Below are positions 25,500-34,799 of a stretch of 64,000 bases of DNA, one piece after another; position 1 is the stretch's first letter, and each line of letters begins with the position of its first letter. The stretch is from Lachnospiraceae bacterium GAM79. GTDB lineage: Bacteria > Bacillota > Clostridia > Lachnospirales > Lachnospiraceae. The position numbers and the translations under genes were made by a program. Location: assembly GCA_020735665.1 (NCBI GenBank), contig CP085928.1:820001-884000 (forward strand). Direction: 5' to 3'. The notes below the pieces were generated by a model. It saw nothing but the letters and a program-made list of their open reading frames with translations. It searched no databases and had not been told where the DNA came from.

Positions 25500-27518
25500 T
25501 TGGAAAAGAAACAGCAATTCAGCAAAGAACAAACAGATGCGATCCGGTATGAAGATGGACCTATGCTGGTCCTGGCGGGACCCGGAAGCGGCAAAACAAC
25601 CGTAATTACGTATCGTGTGAAATATATGCTGGAGCAGACAGGTATAAACGGGAATCAGATTCTGGTGATAACATTTACAAAAGCTGCAGCAAATGAAATG
25701 AGGACACGATTTGAGAAAATAAGTGGTTATTCCGATGGAGTTACATTTGGAACATTTCATTCTGTGTTTTTCATGATCCTACGTCATGCTTACGGATATA
25801 ATAGTAGCAATATTATACTCGAATCAGAGAAGTATCAGATCATAAATGGAATCATTGAAAAGCATAATATGGAATATAACGGACAGGATGATTTTGCAAA
25901 GAATGTGATAGCAGAGATCGGCTTGGTAAAAAGTGAGATGAAACCGGTGGAACAGTACCATTCAGTGAATATGAAGGCAGATGATTTTCAAATCACTTAC
26001 CGGGAATATGATGAGATCCTGCGTGCAAACAATAAAATCGATTTTGATGATATGCTTGTATTTACATATGAATTGCTTCGTGACAGATCGGATATTCGGA
26101 AAATGTGGCAACAGAGATTTCAATATATTCTGATCGATGAGTTTCAGGATATCAATTGGATACAGTACCAAACCGTAAAACTTCTGCTTGGAAAGAAACA
26201 GAATATATTTGCTGTAGGGGATGATGATCAGTCAGTCTATGGGTTCCGTGGAGCGGATACAAAGCTTATGCTTGGATTTCCAAATGAATTTCCGGGAACA
26301 AGGCTGGTATATCTGAATACAAATTACAGATGCAGCAGTGCCATTGTAGAATCTGCTTGTCGTATTATAAAGAATAATAAGGAAAGATATAAAAAGGCAA
26401 TTCATTCGGCATTTGAAAAAAGTCAGTGTGAACGGGTTCATGTGATCGAAGTGGATGGAATGAGACAGGAAACAGACGGGATTGTACAGAAAATTCGGAA
26501 GATGAATCAAAACGGAATCCCGTATTCGAATATTGCTGTACTTTACAGGACAAATTCTGAACCATCAGGACTTGCAATGAAGCTGATGCAGAGTAATATC
26601 CCTTTTCGTGTGAAGGATAGTATACCTGATCTGATGTCACATTTCGTAGTTGTGAATATTCTTGATTATATAAAGGCAGCACTTGGAAACAGGGAACGAG
26701 CTTTGTTTTTACGAATTATAAATCGTCCGAATCGATACGTAAGCCGGGAAAGTCTGGAGACTGATCCGGTTGATACGGAACGGATGAAAGAATTCTATAG
26801 GGATAATAACAGGCTGGTACAGAATATGGTAACACTGGAAGCAGATCTCAGAAGAATCGCAGAATTAAAGCCATATGCAGCGGTTAATTATATCAGAAAA
26901 GCAGTTGGGTATGACGAGTATTTGAAGGAATATGCCTCATACAGAGGGATTAATCCGCAGGAGTATATGGATATTGCGGATGAATTTCAGGAAATGGCAC
27001 GGGATGCGGATTCTTTTATTGAATGGTTTAATTTTTTAAATGAATACAGGATAAAGCTTAAGGAACAGATGAAAACGACGGATCACACCAGGGATGCAGT
27101 TGTACTTGCTACGATGCATGGGGCAAAAGGTCTGGAATTTGATCAGGTATTTATCATGAATGCGGTAGAGGGGATGACCCCTCATAAGAAGTCGGTTGCG
27201 GATGCTGAATTAGAAGAAGAGCGTAGGATGTTCTATGTTGCAGTTACCAGAGCACGGTACGGATTATATATCTATGTACCTAAGGTGGTTTATGGAAAGA
27301 CAGCCCGGATATCGCGTTTTGTCACAGAGATGGTAGTTGATCATGATATGCTGCAGATTGGAAATAAAATCATCCACAAACGATATGGCAGAGGTGTCAT
27401 AACATTTGTGGATGATAAAAAAATTTGTGTTTATTTTGAGAAAGACCAGATCACAAAAACATTAAGTATTGAATATACGATTAAAAATAATCTGGTTACC
27501 ATGTCTGAAGATGACTAA
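25500..27518 (+). CDS. UvrD/PcrA-type superfamily 1 DNA helicase
   Basis: The 672-residue protein has the SF1A helicase motifs: Q-motif FSKEQTDAIRY, Walker A AGPGSGKTTVITYR (about residues 24-37), Ia ITFTKAAANEMRTR, II DEFQDINWIQ, III GDDDQSVYGFRGA, IV NYRCSSAIVE, V TMHGAKGLEFDQVF and VI AVTRARYGLYIY. A short C-terminal domain follows. The start is TTG 25500 with AAGGG nine bases upstream; no ATG lies in frame before motif I. At 672 residues it is shorter than PcrA (about 730-750). Its last codons lie within a palindrome shared with the convergent DUF1292 gene. Confidence 0.92.
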   Translation: MEKKQQFSKEQTDAIRYEDGPMLVLAGPGSGKTTVITYRVKYMLEQTGINGNQILVITFTKAAANEMRTRFEKISGYSDGVTFGTFHSVFFMILRHAYGYNSSNIILESEKYQIINGIIEKHNMEYNGQDDFAKNVIAEIGLVKSEMKPVEQYHSVNMKADDFQITYREYDEILRANNKIDFDDMLVFTYELLRDRSDIRKMWQQRFQYILIDEFQDINWIQYQTVKLLLGKKQNIFAVGDDDQSVYGFRGADTKLMLGFPNEFPGTRLVYLNTNYRCSSAIVESACRIIKNNKERYKKAIHSAFEKSQCERVHVIEVDGMRQETDGIVQKIRKMNQNGIPYSNIAVLYRTNSEPSGLAMKLMQSNIPFRVKDSIPDLMSHFVVVNILDYIKAALGNRERALFLRIINRPNRYVSRESLETDPVDTERMKEFYRDNNRLVQNMVTLEADLRRIAELKPYAAVNYIRKAVGYDEYLKEYASYRGINPQEYMDIADEFQEMARDADSFIEWFNFLNEYRIKLKEQMKTTDHTRDAVVLATMHGAKGLEFDQVFIMNAVEGMTPHKKSVADAELEEERRMFYVAVTRARYGLYIYVPKVVYGKTARISRFVTEMVVDHDMLQIGNKIIHKRYGRGVITFVDDKKICVYFEKDQITKTLSIEYTIKNNLVTMSEDD

Positions 27519-27534
27519 TCATCTTCAGACATGG
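27499..27534. repeat. Perfect 16-bp inverted repeat spanning two convergent stop codons
   Basis: The arm at 27499-27514 (ccatgtctgaagatga) and its exact complement at 27519-27534 flank ctaa. Both genes end inside it and each encodes MSEDD then stop. There is no T-run, so a classical terminator is doubtful. Confidence 0.95.
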
Positions 27535-27829
27535 AATTGAATTCCATTTCGTCTAAGATTTCATCAAAAGCATCTGCGACAATATCAAATTCTTCTTCGT
27601 CTTCGATCGGTTCTAAGGTGAACTCGTCATTTGGAAGCTCGATATAGCGGTATACAAGGACTTCGTCATCATCGTAGCCTTCCGGTGCTTCTATAGGAAG
27701 CAAAGCAATATAAGAGGTATCTTCAACATCGAAGGTTGCAACAATCTCACATTCGAGCTTTGTTCCGTCATCAAGTTCAAGGGACATCATTTCGATATCA
27801 TCTAATTCTTCATCATTCTGTTTTGACAT
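27515..27829 (-). CDS. DUF1292 family acidic protein
   Basis: The 104-residue product is very acidic and carries the DUF1292 pattern: DDGTKLECEIVATFDVEDTS then YIALLPIEA, and EVLVYRYIE before a Glu/Asp-rich tail. The family is common in Firmicutes and has no proven role. Start 27829 is chosen because AAGGAG lies upstream at good distance; the frame itself is open six codons further. It overlaps the helicase end by four bases. Confidence 0.85.
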   Translation of the reverse strand: MSKQNDEELDDIEMMSLELDDGTKLECEIVATFDVEDTSYIALLPIEAPEGYDDDEVLVYRYIELPNDEFTLEPIEDEEEFDIVADAFDEILDEMEFNSMSEDD

Positions 27830-27985
27830 GTTTGATCTCCTTATCAAATAAAATTACCGGTAACTTTATGATATGTTGTTATCATTTAAAATCATATTGA
27901 CCGGATAATTCCATGATAATGGAAAAATAACAAAAAGTCTACATCCAAATTTTTATAAAGCAATAAAATGCAGGTGCTTTATTCA

Positions 27986-28014
27986 TTGAATTATATGTAT
28001 AAATATGATAAAAT
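27986..28014 (+). promoter_or_regulatory. Promoter of glgA
   Basis: TTGAAT (27986-27991) and TAAAAT (28009-28014) are 17 bases apart. The position excludes the longer open frame starting at 27968. Confidence 0.6.
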
Positions 28015-28057
28015 TAATATTATTTTGGAGTTATTCCATGGGAGGAAATTAGAGAAG

Positions 28058-29494
28058 ATGAAGAAAGTTGCTTATATTGCTTCAGAGTGTGTGCCATTTA
28101 TCAAAACGGGTGGTCTGGCGGATGTTGTAGGAACACTTCCAAAAATATTTGACAGAAATGAATATGATGTTCGGGTTATTATGCCAAACTATCTTTGTAT
28201 TCCAAATAAATACAGAGAAAAGATGCAGTACCTGACTCATTTCTATATGGATATTGGATACAAGAATGATTATGTTGGGGTTATGTATCTGGAGTACGAA
28301 GGAGTAAAAGTATATTTCATTGACAATGAATATTATTTCAATGGCTTCACTCCATATGGAGATGTAAAGTGGGATATTGAAAAGTTCAGCTTCTTTTCAA
28401 AGGCAGCGTTATGTATCCTGCCGGCAGTTGGATTTCAGCCGGATATCCTGCACTGCCATGACTGGCAGGCGGGTCTGGTTCCGGTATATTTGAAAACATT
28501 ATTTGCCGGAAATCCGTTTTTCAGTGGAATGAAGTCGGTTATGACGATCCATAATTTACAGTTTCAGGGTAAATGGGATATCGATACGATCAAGGCGGAT
28601 TCCGGTCTTCCGGATTATGTATTTACACCGGATAAGCTGGAAGTCAGAAAAGATGCAAGTATGTTAAAGGGCGGTCTTGTATATGCAGACAAGATCACAA
28701 CAGTAAGTAACACATATGCCAGAGAGATTCAGACACCATATTACGGTGAAGGCTTGGATGGACTTCTGAGTGCAAGATGGCAGTCACTCTGGGGAATTGT
28801 AAACGGAATTGATTATGATGTATGGAATCCGGCAACAGATCCACAGGTATATAAGAATTACAGTGTAGATAACTTCCGTGAACTGAAAAAGATCAATAAG
28901 GTTGAACTTCAGAAGGAATGTGGACTTCCACAGGATGATAAGCAGTTTGTGATCGGTATCATATCCAGACTGACAGACCAGAAGGGACTGGATCTGGTTG
29001 ATCGCATTATGAATGATATTTGTTGCGATGGTGTCCAATTTATCGTTCTCGGAACCGGAGATAGCAGATATGAAGATATGTTCCGTTATTATCAGGGCAT
29101 TCATCCGGCAAAGGTTTCAGCGAATATTTATTATTCGGATGAAAGATCTCATAAGATGTATGCTGGCTGTGATGTTATGCTTGTTCCATCCAGATTTGAG
29201 CCATGTGGTCTGACCCAGTTAATGGCACTTCGTTATGGAACAGTTCCGATCGTAAGAGAGACAGGAGGACTTAAGGACACGGTAGAACCATACAATCAGT
29301 TTGAGAATACAGGAACAGGTTTCTCATTTGCAAATTACAATGCATATGAGTTGCTTGATGCGATCAACTATGCAAAGGAAGTTTATTATAATAATAAAGA
29401 CGCATGGTATGGTATTCAGGAGCGTGGCATGAGAATGGATTACTCATGGTATAATTCAGCAAAGATCTATAATGATCTGTATAATTCATTATAA
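28058..29494 (+). CDS. glgA: Glycogen synthase (ADP-glucose-dependent)
   Basis: GlgA transfers glucose from ADP-glucose to growing alpha-1,4-glucan. The 478-residue protein starts MKKVAYIASECVPFIKTGG, containing the ADP-glucose-binding KTGGLADVVG. It then shows DILHCHDWQAGLVPVYLK and TTVSNTYAREI, and the C-terminal GT5 active region PSRFEPCGLTQLMALRYGT (catalytic Glu) and ETGGLKDTV. Start 28058 is supported by GGAGG 12 bases upstream and normal length. No other glg gene is nearby. Confidence 0.95.
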   Translation: MKKVAYIASECVPFIKTGGLADVVGTLPKIFDRNEYDVRVIMPNYLCIPNKYREKMQYLTHFYMDIGYKNDYVGVMYLEYEGVKVYFIDNEYYFNGFTPYGDVKWDIEKFSFFSKAALCILPAVGFQPDILHCHDWQAGLVPVYLKTLFAGNPFFSGMKSVMTIHNLQFQGKWDIDTIKADSGLPDYVFTPDKLEVRKDASMLKGGLVYADKITTVSNTYAREIQTPYYGEGLDGLLSARWQSLWGIVNGIDYDVWNPATDPQVYKNYSVDNFRELKKINKVELQKECGLPQDDKQFVIGIISRLTDQKGLDLVDRIMNDICCDGVQFIVLGTGDSRYEDMFRYYQGIHPAKVSANIYYSDERSHKMYAGCDVMLVPSRFEPCGLTQLMALRYGTVPIVRETGGLKDTVEPYNQFENTGTGFSFANYNAYELLDAINYAKEVYYNNKDAWYGIQERGMRMDYSWYNSAKIYNDLYNSL

Positions 29495-29532
29495 AATGAA
29501 CGAACAAACTTATTTTTCATAAATGAAAAATC

Positions 29533-29569
29533 AGGCAGAAGATGTTGCGATACATTTTCTGCCTTTTTA
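29533..29569 (+). terminator. Terminator after glgA
   Basis: A stem of aggcagaagatgt with acattttctgcct (one G-T pair) has a six-base loop and is followed by ttttt. Confidence 0.8.
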
Positions 29570-29638
29570 CCGCAGAACGGAGAGACAAGCTGCGTGAATA
29601 TGAAAATATGCGGATCTGCGCAGGAAAGGTGGTTTCAT

Positions 29639-31387
29639 ATGGCTTTTGACGGAGTTGTAATATCAAATGTTGTAAGTGATCTGAAAAAGAAATTAGTGGA
29701 TGGAAGGATCTATAAGATCTATCAGCCGGAAAATGATGAACTGAATATTATTATAAAAAACAACAGGGAGAATTACCGCTTACTGTTATCTGCAGATGCA
29801 AGTCTACCTCTGATCTATCTGCTGCAGGTGCCGAAGGAGAATCCGATGACAGCTCCGAATTTCTGTATGCTGCTTCGTAAGCATATCGGAAATGGCAGAA
29901 TCGTAGATGTCTGCCAGCCGGGTTTTGAACGTATCGTGGAATTCACGATCGAGCATCTTGATGAGATGGGAGATCTGTGCAGAAAGAAACTTATCATAGA
30001 GATCATGGGTAAGCACAGTAATATTATCTTCACGGATGCGGATGGAATGATCATTGACAGTATCAAACATATATCCCATCTGGTAAGCTCGGTAAGAGAG
30101 GTACTTCCGGGTAAAGCGTATGTATATCCGCCGTCCGGTGATAAGCGTCCCCCATATGATGCAGACCGGGATTATTTTATATCTACGGTATATACAAAAC
30201 CGGTAACTGTCACAAAGGCAATTTATTCCTCTGTTACAGGTATTTCACCGCTGATCGCAAATGAGCTTTGTTATCGCGCGGGGATTGATGGCGGACAGTC
30301 AACAGCAGCGTTAACGGATGTTCAGAAAGAGAAGCTGTATCAGGAATTTGAGAAACTGTTTTCCGATATTAATACAGAAAACTATGTGCCGAATATTGTA
30401 TATGACGGGTATGTTCCGGTTGAATTTTCATCGGTAAGACTCAGTATGTATCAGGACTATCAGGCAGAAGATAAGGATGAAATTTCAAAGGTTTTAGATG
30501 AGTATTACTTTAAGAAGAGCAAGGTAACAAGGATCCGGCAGAAGTCGGCAGACCTGCGGAAGATCATCTCAACTGCGATCGAAAGAACCAGCAAGAAATA
30601 TGATCTGCAGTTAAAGCAGATGAAGGATACCGAAGACCGAGAGAAATATAAGGTATATGGTGAGCTGATCAATACCTATGGATATGGAGTGGCGCAGGGA
30701 GCAAAGAGCTTCCATGCACTGAATTATTATACGAATGAAGAAATTGAGATTCCACTCGATCCAACGATATCGGTGCTTGAAAATGCCAAACGATATTTTG
30801 CAAAGTACAATAAACAGAAGAGGACGTATGAAGCATTAGAAAAGCTGATTGTTGAGACGGGACATGAGCTGGAATATCTTCAGTCGGTTCAGGCATTTAT
30901 CGATATGACTCTGGATGAGAATGCATTGGCACAAGTGAAAGAGGAGCTTATGATAAGCGGATATATCAAAGGCAGATACGGAAAAAAGGGGGACAAGCAT
31001 ACGAATAAGAGTAAACCGTATCATTACATTTCGTCTGACGGCTTTCATATGTATGTCGGAAAGAACAATCTGCAGAATGATGAACTGACCTTTAAGTTTG
31101 CAAATGGTGGAGATATGTGGTTCCATGCCAAGAAGATGCCCGGATCACATGTGATCGTACGGATGGAGGGAGCGGAAGAACTTCCGGACCAGACTTATGA
31201 AGAGGCGGCAAGGCTTGCGGCATATTATTCCTCCGGCAGAGAAAATCCAAAGGTGGAGATCGACTATACAAAAAGGATGAATCTGAAAAAACCGGCAGGG
31301 GCAAAACCCGGATTTGTAATTTATCATACAAACTATTCTATGATAGCCGAGCCGACGATACACGGAATAGAAGAGGTAATCAGATAA
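29639..31387 (+). CDS. rqcH: Rqc2/RqcH-type NFACT protein (ribosome quality control)
   Basis: RqcH binds stalled 50S subunits with peptidyl-tRNA and adds C-terminal alanine tails. The 582-residue protein has the NFACT-N domain (MAFDGVVISNVVSDLKKKL, then GRIYKIYQP), a long coiled-coil middle (about residues 270-430), and the NFACT-R domain near the C-terminus with SDGFHMYVGKNNLQNDELTF and WFHAKKMPGSHVIV. ATG 29639 is chosen over an upstream GTG at 29594 because it gives the family N-terminus and has GGAAAGGTGG before it. Older annotations call such proteins fibronectin-binding. Confidence 0.92.
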   Translation: MAFDGVVISNVVSDLKKKLVDGRIYKIYQPENDELNIIIKNNRENYRLLLSADASLPLIYLLQVPKENPMTAPNFCMLLRKHIGNGRIVDVCQPGFERIVEFTIEHLDEMGDLCRKKLIIEIMGKHSNIIFTDADGMIIDSIKHISHLVSSVREVLPGKAYVYPPSGDKRPPYDADRDYFISTVYTKPVTVTKAIYSSVTGISPLIANELCYRAGIDGGQSTAALTDVQKEKLYQEFEKLFSDINTENYVPNIVYDGYVPVEFSSVRLSMYQDYQAEDKDEISKVLDEYYFKKSKVTRIRQKSADLRKIISTAIERTSKKYDLQLKQMKDTEDREKYKVYGELINTYGYGVAQGAKSFHALNYYTNEEIEIPLDPTISVLENAKRYFAKYNKQKRTYEALEKLIVETGHELEYLQSVQAFIDMTLDENALAQVKEELMISGYIKGRYGKKGDKHTNKSKPYHYISSDGFHMYVGKNNLQNDELTFKFANGGDMWFHAKKMPGSHVIVRMEGAEELPDQTYEEAARLAAYYSSGRENPKVEIDYTKRMNLKKPAGAKPGFVIYHTNYSMIAEPTIHGIEEVIR

Positions 31388-31392
31388 AATAT

Positions 31393-31421
31393 TTGATTTT
31401 TTATAGTGGTTGAAGTATAAT
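31393..31421 (+). promoter_or_regulatory. Promoter of the yicC-gmk-rpoZ unit
   Basis: TTGATT (31393-31398) and a perfect TATAAT (31416-31421) are 17 bases apart, 35 bases before the yicC start. Confidence 0.75.
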
Positions 31422-31455
31422 ATAGTATCCATTGTTTTAAGGAGAATGTGATTTT

Positions 31456-32334
31456 ATGATTAAGAGTATGACAGGCTTTGGAAGAAGCGAAGTTGTTTCC
31501 GGAGCCCGTAAGATAGTTGTGGAGATTAAGGCTGTTAATCACAGGTTTTGCGAGATCAATGTAAAAACACCAAAGAAATTGAGTTTTTTTGAAACAACTA
31601 TAAGAGCATATTTAAAGAAGTATATAGAACGTGGTAAGGTAGATGTCTTTATCACTTATGAAGATCTGACCGAGACAAATGTCTCAGTAAAATATAATAA
31701 GGAGCTGGCAGAGGAATATGTTGGCTATATGAATCAGATGGCAGCAGATTTCAATCTTACAAATGATATCAGTCCATCGGTTATATGCAGACTTCCGGAG
31801 ATTTTTGTTCTGGAAGAGCAGACAGTAGATGAAGATGAGTTATGGAGCCTGATACAGGGTGCACTTGACGAGGCGGCTGATAAGTTTGTGAAGTCAAGAA
31901 TGGTGGAAGGTGAGAACCTGAAGGTTAATCTGTTGGAGAAGCTTGATAATATGACGGCTGCAGTTGATTATATCGAAGAAGTTTCTCCGGAGCTAATAAC
32001 AGCATACAGACAGAAGCTGATCGATAAGATTTCAGAACTGGTTGACAGTTCAGTTATTGATGAGAATCGTATTGCGACTGAGGTAGTTATATATGCGGAC
32101 AAGATATGTGTAGATGAGGAAACGGTTCGATTAAAGAGCCACATTGACAGCACCAGAAAGATACTGGAGGCAGGCGGAAGTGTCGGAAGAAAGCTCGATT
32201 TTATTGCACAGGAGATGAACAGAGAGGCGAATACGATCCTTTCCAAGGCGAATTCTCTTGATGTATCGAACCGGGCGATCGAATTAAAAACAGATATCGA
32301 AAAAGTCAGAGAACAGATACAGAATTTGGAGTAA
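31456..32334 (+). CDS. yicC: YicC family endoribonuclease-like protein
   Basis: The 292-residue protein has the family opening MIKSMTGFGRSE and the C-terminal DUF1732 segment with GRKLDFIAQEMNREANTILSKA. YicC homologues are reported RNases that act on small RNAs. It is first of a three-gene run with gmk and rpoZ, the usual Firmicutes context; gmk begins 6 bases after the stop. The small remA gene often found between yicC and gmk is absent here. Confidence 0.94.
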   Translation: MIKSMTGFGRSEVVSGARKIVVEIKAVNHRFCEINVKTPKKLSFFETTIRAYLKKYIERGKVDVFITYEDLTETNVSVKYNKELAEEYVGYMNQMAADFNLTNDISPSVICRLPEIFVLEEQTVDEDELWSLIQGALDEAADKFVKSRMVEGENLKVNLLEKLDNMTAAVDYIEEVSPELITAYRQKLIDKISELVDSSVIDENRIATEVVIYADKICVDEETVRLKSHIDSTRKILEAGGSVGRKLDFIAQEMNREANTILSKANSLDVSNRAIELKTDIEKVREQIQNLE

Positions 32335-32339
32335 AAAAG

Positions 32340-32960
32340 ATGGGAAACAGAGGTTCGTTAATTGTAATTTCGGGTTTTTCGGGAGTTGGAAAAGGAACGG
32401 TCGTAAAAAGACTGGTATCTGATTACGGATATGAATTATCTATATCAGCAACAACAAGAAGTCCACGTGCCGGTGAAGAACATGGAAGAGAATATTTCTT
32501 TATGGACAAGAGTGAGTTTGAAAATCTGATCGATTACGGTGGATTTATCGAGTGGACACAGTATGTTGAGAATTATTATGGAACACCGAGAAAGTTTGTA
32601 GAAGAAAGTCTGGATCAGGGTAAGAACATTATTCTTGAGATAGAAGTTATGGGTGCTATGAAGATTAAAGAACAGTACCCGGATGCATTGCTGATTTTTA
32701 TCAGCGCGCCAAGCATAGACAGTCTGCGCGACAGATTGCGTGGAAGAGGTACAGAAGCAGAAGATGTGATACTGAAGCGTTTAAAGAAGGCAACAGAAGA
32801 ATCAGCAGACATGGATAAATATGACTACATTGTTATCAATGATGATCTGGAGGAGTGCATACAGACGGTGAATTCAGTAATTGTAGGATATGCATGCAGA
32901 ACATCGAATAATAAGGCATATATAAAAGAAATAAGGGATGACCTGAAAGGCATCTGGTAA
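32340..32960 (+). CDS. gmk: Guanylate kinase
   Basis: Gmk phosphorylates GMP to GDP with ATP. The 206-residue protein shows the P-loop GFSGVGKGT (residues 13-21; the usual Ser before Thr is Gly here), the GMP-binding SATTRSPRAGEEHGREYFF, the ENYYGTPRKFVEE segment and ILEIEVMGAMKIK. The GGAG site overlaps the end of yicC. Confidence 0.96.
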   Translation: MGNRGSLIVISGFSGVGKGTVVKRLVSDYGYELSISATTRSPRAGEEHGREYFFMDKSEFENLIDYGGFIEWTQYVENYYGTPRKFVEESLDQGKNIILEIEVMGAMKIKEQYPDALLIFISAPSIDSLRDRLRGRGTEAEDVILKRLKKATEESADMDKYDYIVINDDLEECIQTVNSVIVGYACRTSNNKAYIKEIRDDLKGIW

Positions 32961-32992
32961 GAAAAATAAATTCAGAAAGGGGATATAATATT

Positions 32993-33235
32993 ATGTTACA
33001 TCCATCATACACAGACTTAATGGCAGTTGTTAATTCAGAGGTTGAACCGGGAGAACATCCGGTAGTTCAGAGTAGATATTCTATCGTGCTTGCAACCGCT
33101 AAGCGTGCAAGAGAGATAATCGCAGGACAGGAGCCACTTGTAAATACAGCAAGCAATAAGCCTTTATCAATAGCAGTTGATGAGCTTTACAGCGGCAAAG
33201 TAAAGATTGTTGGCGATGACGAAGAAGAGAACTAA
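32993..33235 (+). CDS. rpoZ: RNA polymerase omega subunit
   Basis: The 80-residue protein matches omega: MLHPSYTDLMAV, then SRYSIVLATAKRAREI, and a C-terminal KPLSIAVDELYSGKVKI. It follows gmk with AAAGGGG before the start, and a terminator closes the unit. Confidence 0.93.
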   Translation: MLHPSYTDLMAVVNSEVEPGEHPVVQSRYSIVLATAKRAREIIAGQEPLVNTASNKPLSIAVDELYSGKVKIVGDDEEEN

Positions 33236-33237
33236 TC

Positions 33238-33282
33238 AGAAAAAAGAGGTTGTTGCAGTTTTGCGCAGCCTTTTTCTTTTAT
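33238..33282 (+). terminator. Terminator after rpoZ
   Basis: The stem aggttgttgcag / cgcagcct (with a G-T pair) is set between A-rich and T-rich flanks. Confidence 0.7.
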
Positions 33283-33299
33283 AAAAAGGAGAGCGGCAT

Positions 33300-34799
33300 A
33301 TGAAAGCAAGAGAATTGTTAAAAGGATTACAGTATTCAGTAATCTGCGGAGACGAAGATGTTGAGATAAAAGAGATTTATAATGATTCCAGAAAAGTAGG
33401 GGAACAGGGGCTGTTCTTCTGTATTGTCGGGGCAAACTTTGATGGACATGCTTATGTAAAGAATGTAATTGATAAGGGAGCAGTCTGCCTGGTCGTTCAG
33501 AAGGATGTAGAGCCGGTTCCGGGAGTACTGATCGTAAAGGTAGACAGTACGAGATATGCAATGGGAATCGTCAGCAGCAATTTCTACGGAAATCCCTCAT
33601 CCAAGCTGACAGTGATCGGTATCACAGGAACAAAGGGTAAGACAACAACGACATATATGATTCGCGAGATGCTAATGAGTGCAGGACATAAGACCGGTCT
33701 GATCGGAACGATAGAGATTATTGACGGCAATAATGTTACGGCAGCAAATAATACAACACCGGAATCCATGATCGTGCATAAGAAATTAAAGGATATGGTT
33801 GACAACGGATTAGACAGTGTTGTTATGGAGGTGTCTTCACAGGGGCTGATGCTTGACCGTGTGGCCGGGGTTGATTTTGATTATGGAATCTTTTCAAATC
33901 TTTCCAGAGATCATATCGGACCAAATGAACATAAGACATTTGAAGAATATGCGATGTGGAAAAGCAAATTATTCACAATGTGTAAAATTGGCATTTTTAA
34001 TGCAGATGATCCACATGTAGATACAATGACAGAACATGCAACCTGTAAGATTGTAACATATGGAATTAATGGCGATTATGATTATAAGGCAAATAACCAT
34101 AATCTGTATAATAAAGATGGTCATCTCGGTATCGGTTATCATTTGTCAGGAAAGTTAGATGGAGATGTGCTGGTCAATCTTCCGGGTAATTTCAGTATCT
34201 ATAATTCCCTGGCAGCTATTGCAGTTGCAGATCTGATGGGTGTTCCATTTGACAAGATACAAGAGATCCTGAAAACGATCAAGGTAAAGGGAAGGGTAGA
34301 ACTGATCCCGATATCGGACAAATTTACGATCATGATCGACTACGCCCATAATGCAGTAAGCCTGATGAGCATTCTGGAGACATTAAGAGAGTATAAGCCG
34401 AAAAGACTGGTCAGTCTGTTTGGCTGCGGTGGTAACCGTTCAAAAGAGAGAAGATATGAGATGGGTGAAGTGTCTGGTAATATGGCAGATCTTACGATCA
34501 TTACTTCCGATAACCCAAGATTTGAAGAACCACAGGATATCATTAATGATATAAAGACAGGAATCAATAAAACTACAGGAAAGTATGTAGAGATTATTGA
34601 CCGGAAGGAAGCAATCCGGTATGCGATCATGAATGCTGAACCGGGAGATGTGATCGTGCTTGCCGGGAAAGGACATGAAGACTATCAGGAGATCAAGGGC
34701 GTAAAGCATCATATGGATGAGAGAGACCTGATCAGAGAGGTACTGGAGGAAGAAGATGTTACCAAGATATGCGGATATAATAATCGATATTTCGCATGA
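33300..34799 (+). CDS. murE: UDP-N-acetylmuramoyl-tripeptide synthetase (probably meso-DAP adding)
   Basis: MurE adds the third residue of the peptidoglycan stem peptide. The 499-residue protein has the N-terminal uridine-binding domain (NDSRKVGEQGLFFCIVGANFD), the ATP loop GITGTKGKTTTTYM (about residues 108-121), NNTTPESM, and the C-terminal ligase motif SDNPRFEEP. The DNPR form indicates meso-diaminopimelate rather than lysine. An AAGGAG site lies upstream. Its last 44 bases overlap priA. Confidence 0.96.
   Translation: MKARELLKGLQYSVICGDEDVEIKEIYNDSRKVGEQGLFFCIVGANFDGHAYVKNVIDKGAVCLVVQKDVEPVPGVLIVKVDSTRYAMGIVSSNFYGNPSSKLTVIGITGTKGKTTTTYMIREMLMSAGHKTGLIGTIEIIDGNNVTAANNTTPESMIVHKKLKDMVDNGLDSVVMEVSSQGLMLDRVAGVDFDYGIFSNLSRDHIGPNEHKTFEEYAMWKSKLFTMCKIGIFNADDPHVDTMTEHATCKIVTYGINGDYDYKANNHNLYNKDGHLGIGYHLSGKLDGDVLVNLPGNFSIYNSLAAIAVADLMGVPFDKIQEILKTIKVKGRVELIPISDKFTIMIDYAHNAVSLMSILETLREYKPKRLVSLFGCGGNRSKERRYEMGEVSGNMADLTIITSDNPRFEEPQDIINDIKTGINKTTGKYVEIIDRKEAIRYAIMNAEPGDVIVLAGKGHEDYQEIKGVKHHMDERDLIREVLEEEDVTKICGYNNRYFA

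Noticed and set aside
27968-28057. 30-codon N-terminal extension of glgA
   Set aside because: The likely glgA promoter hexamers lie inside it, and ATG 28058 gives the family N-terminus and length.
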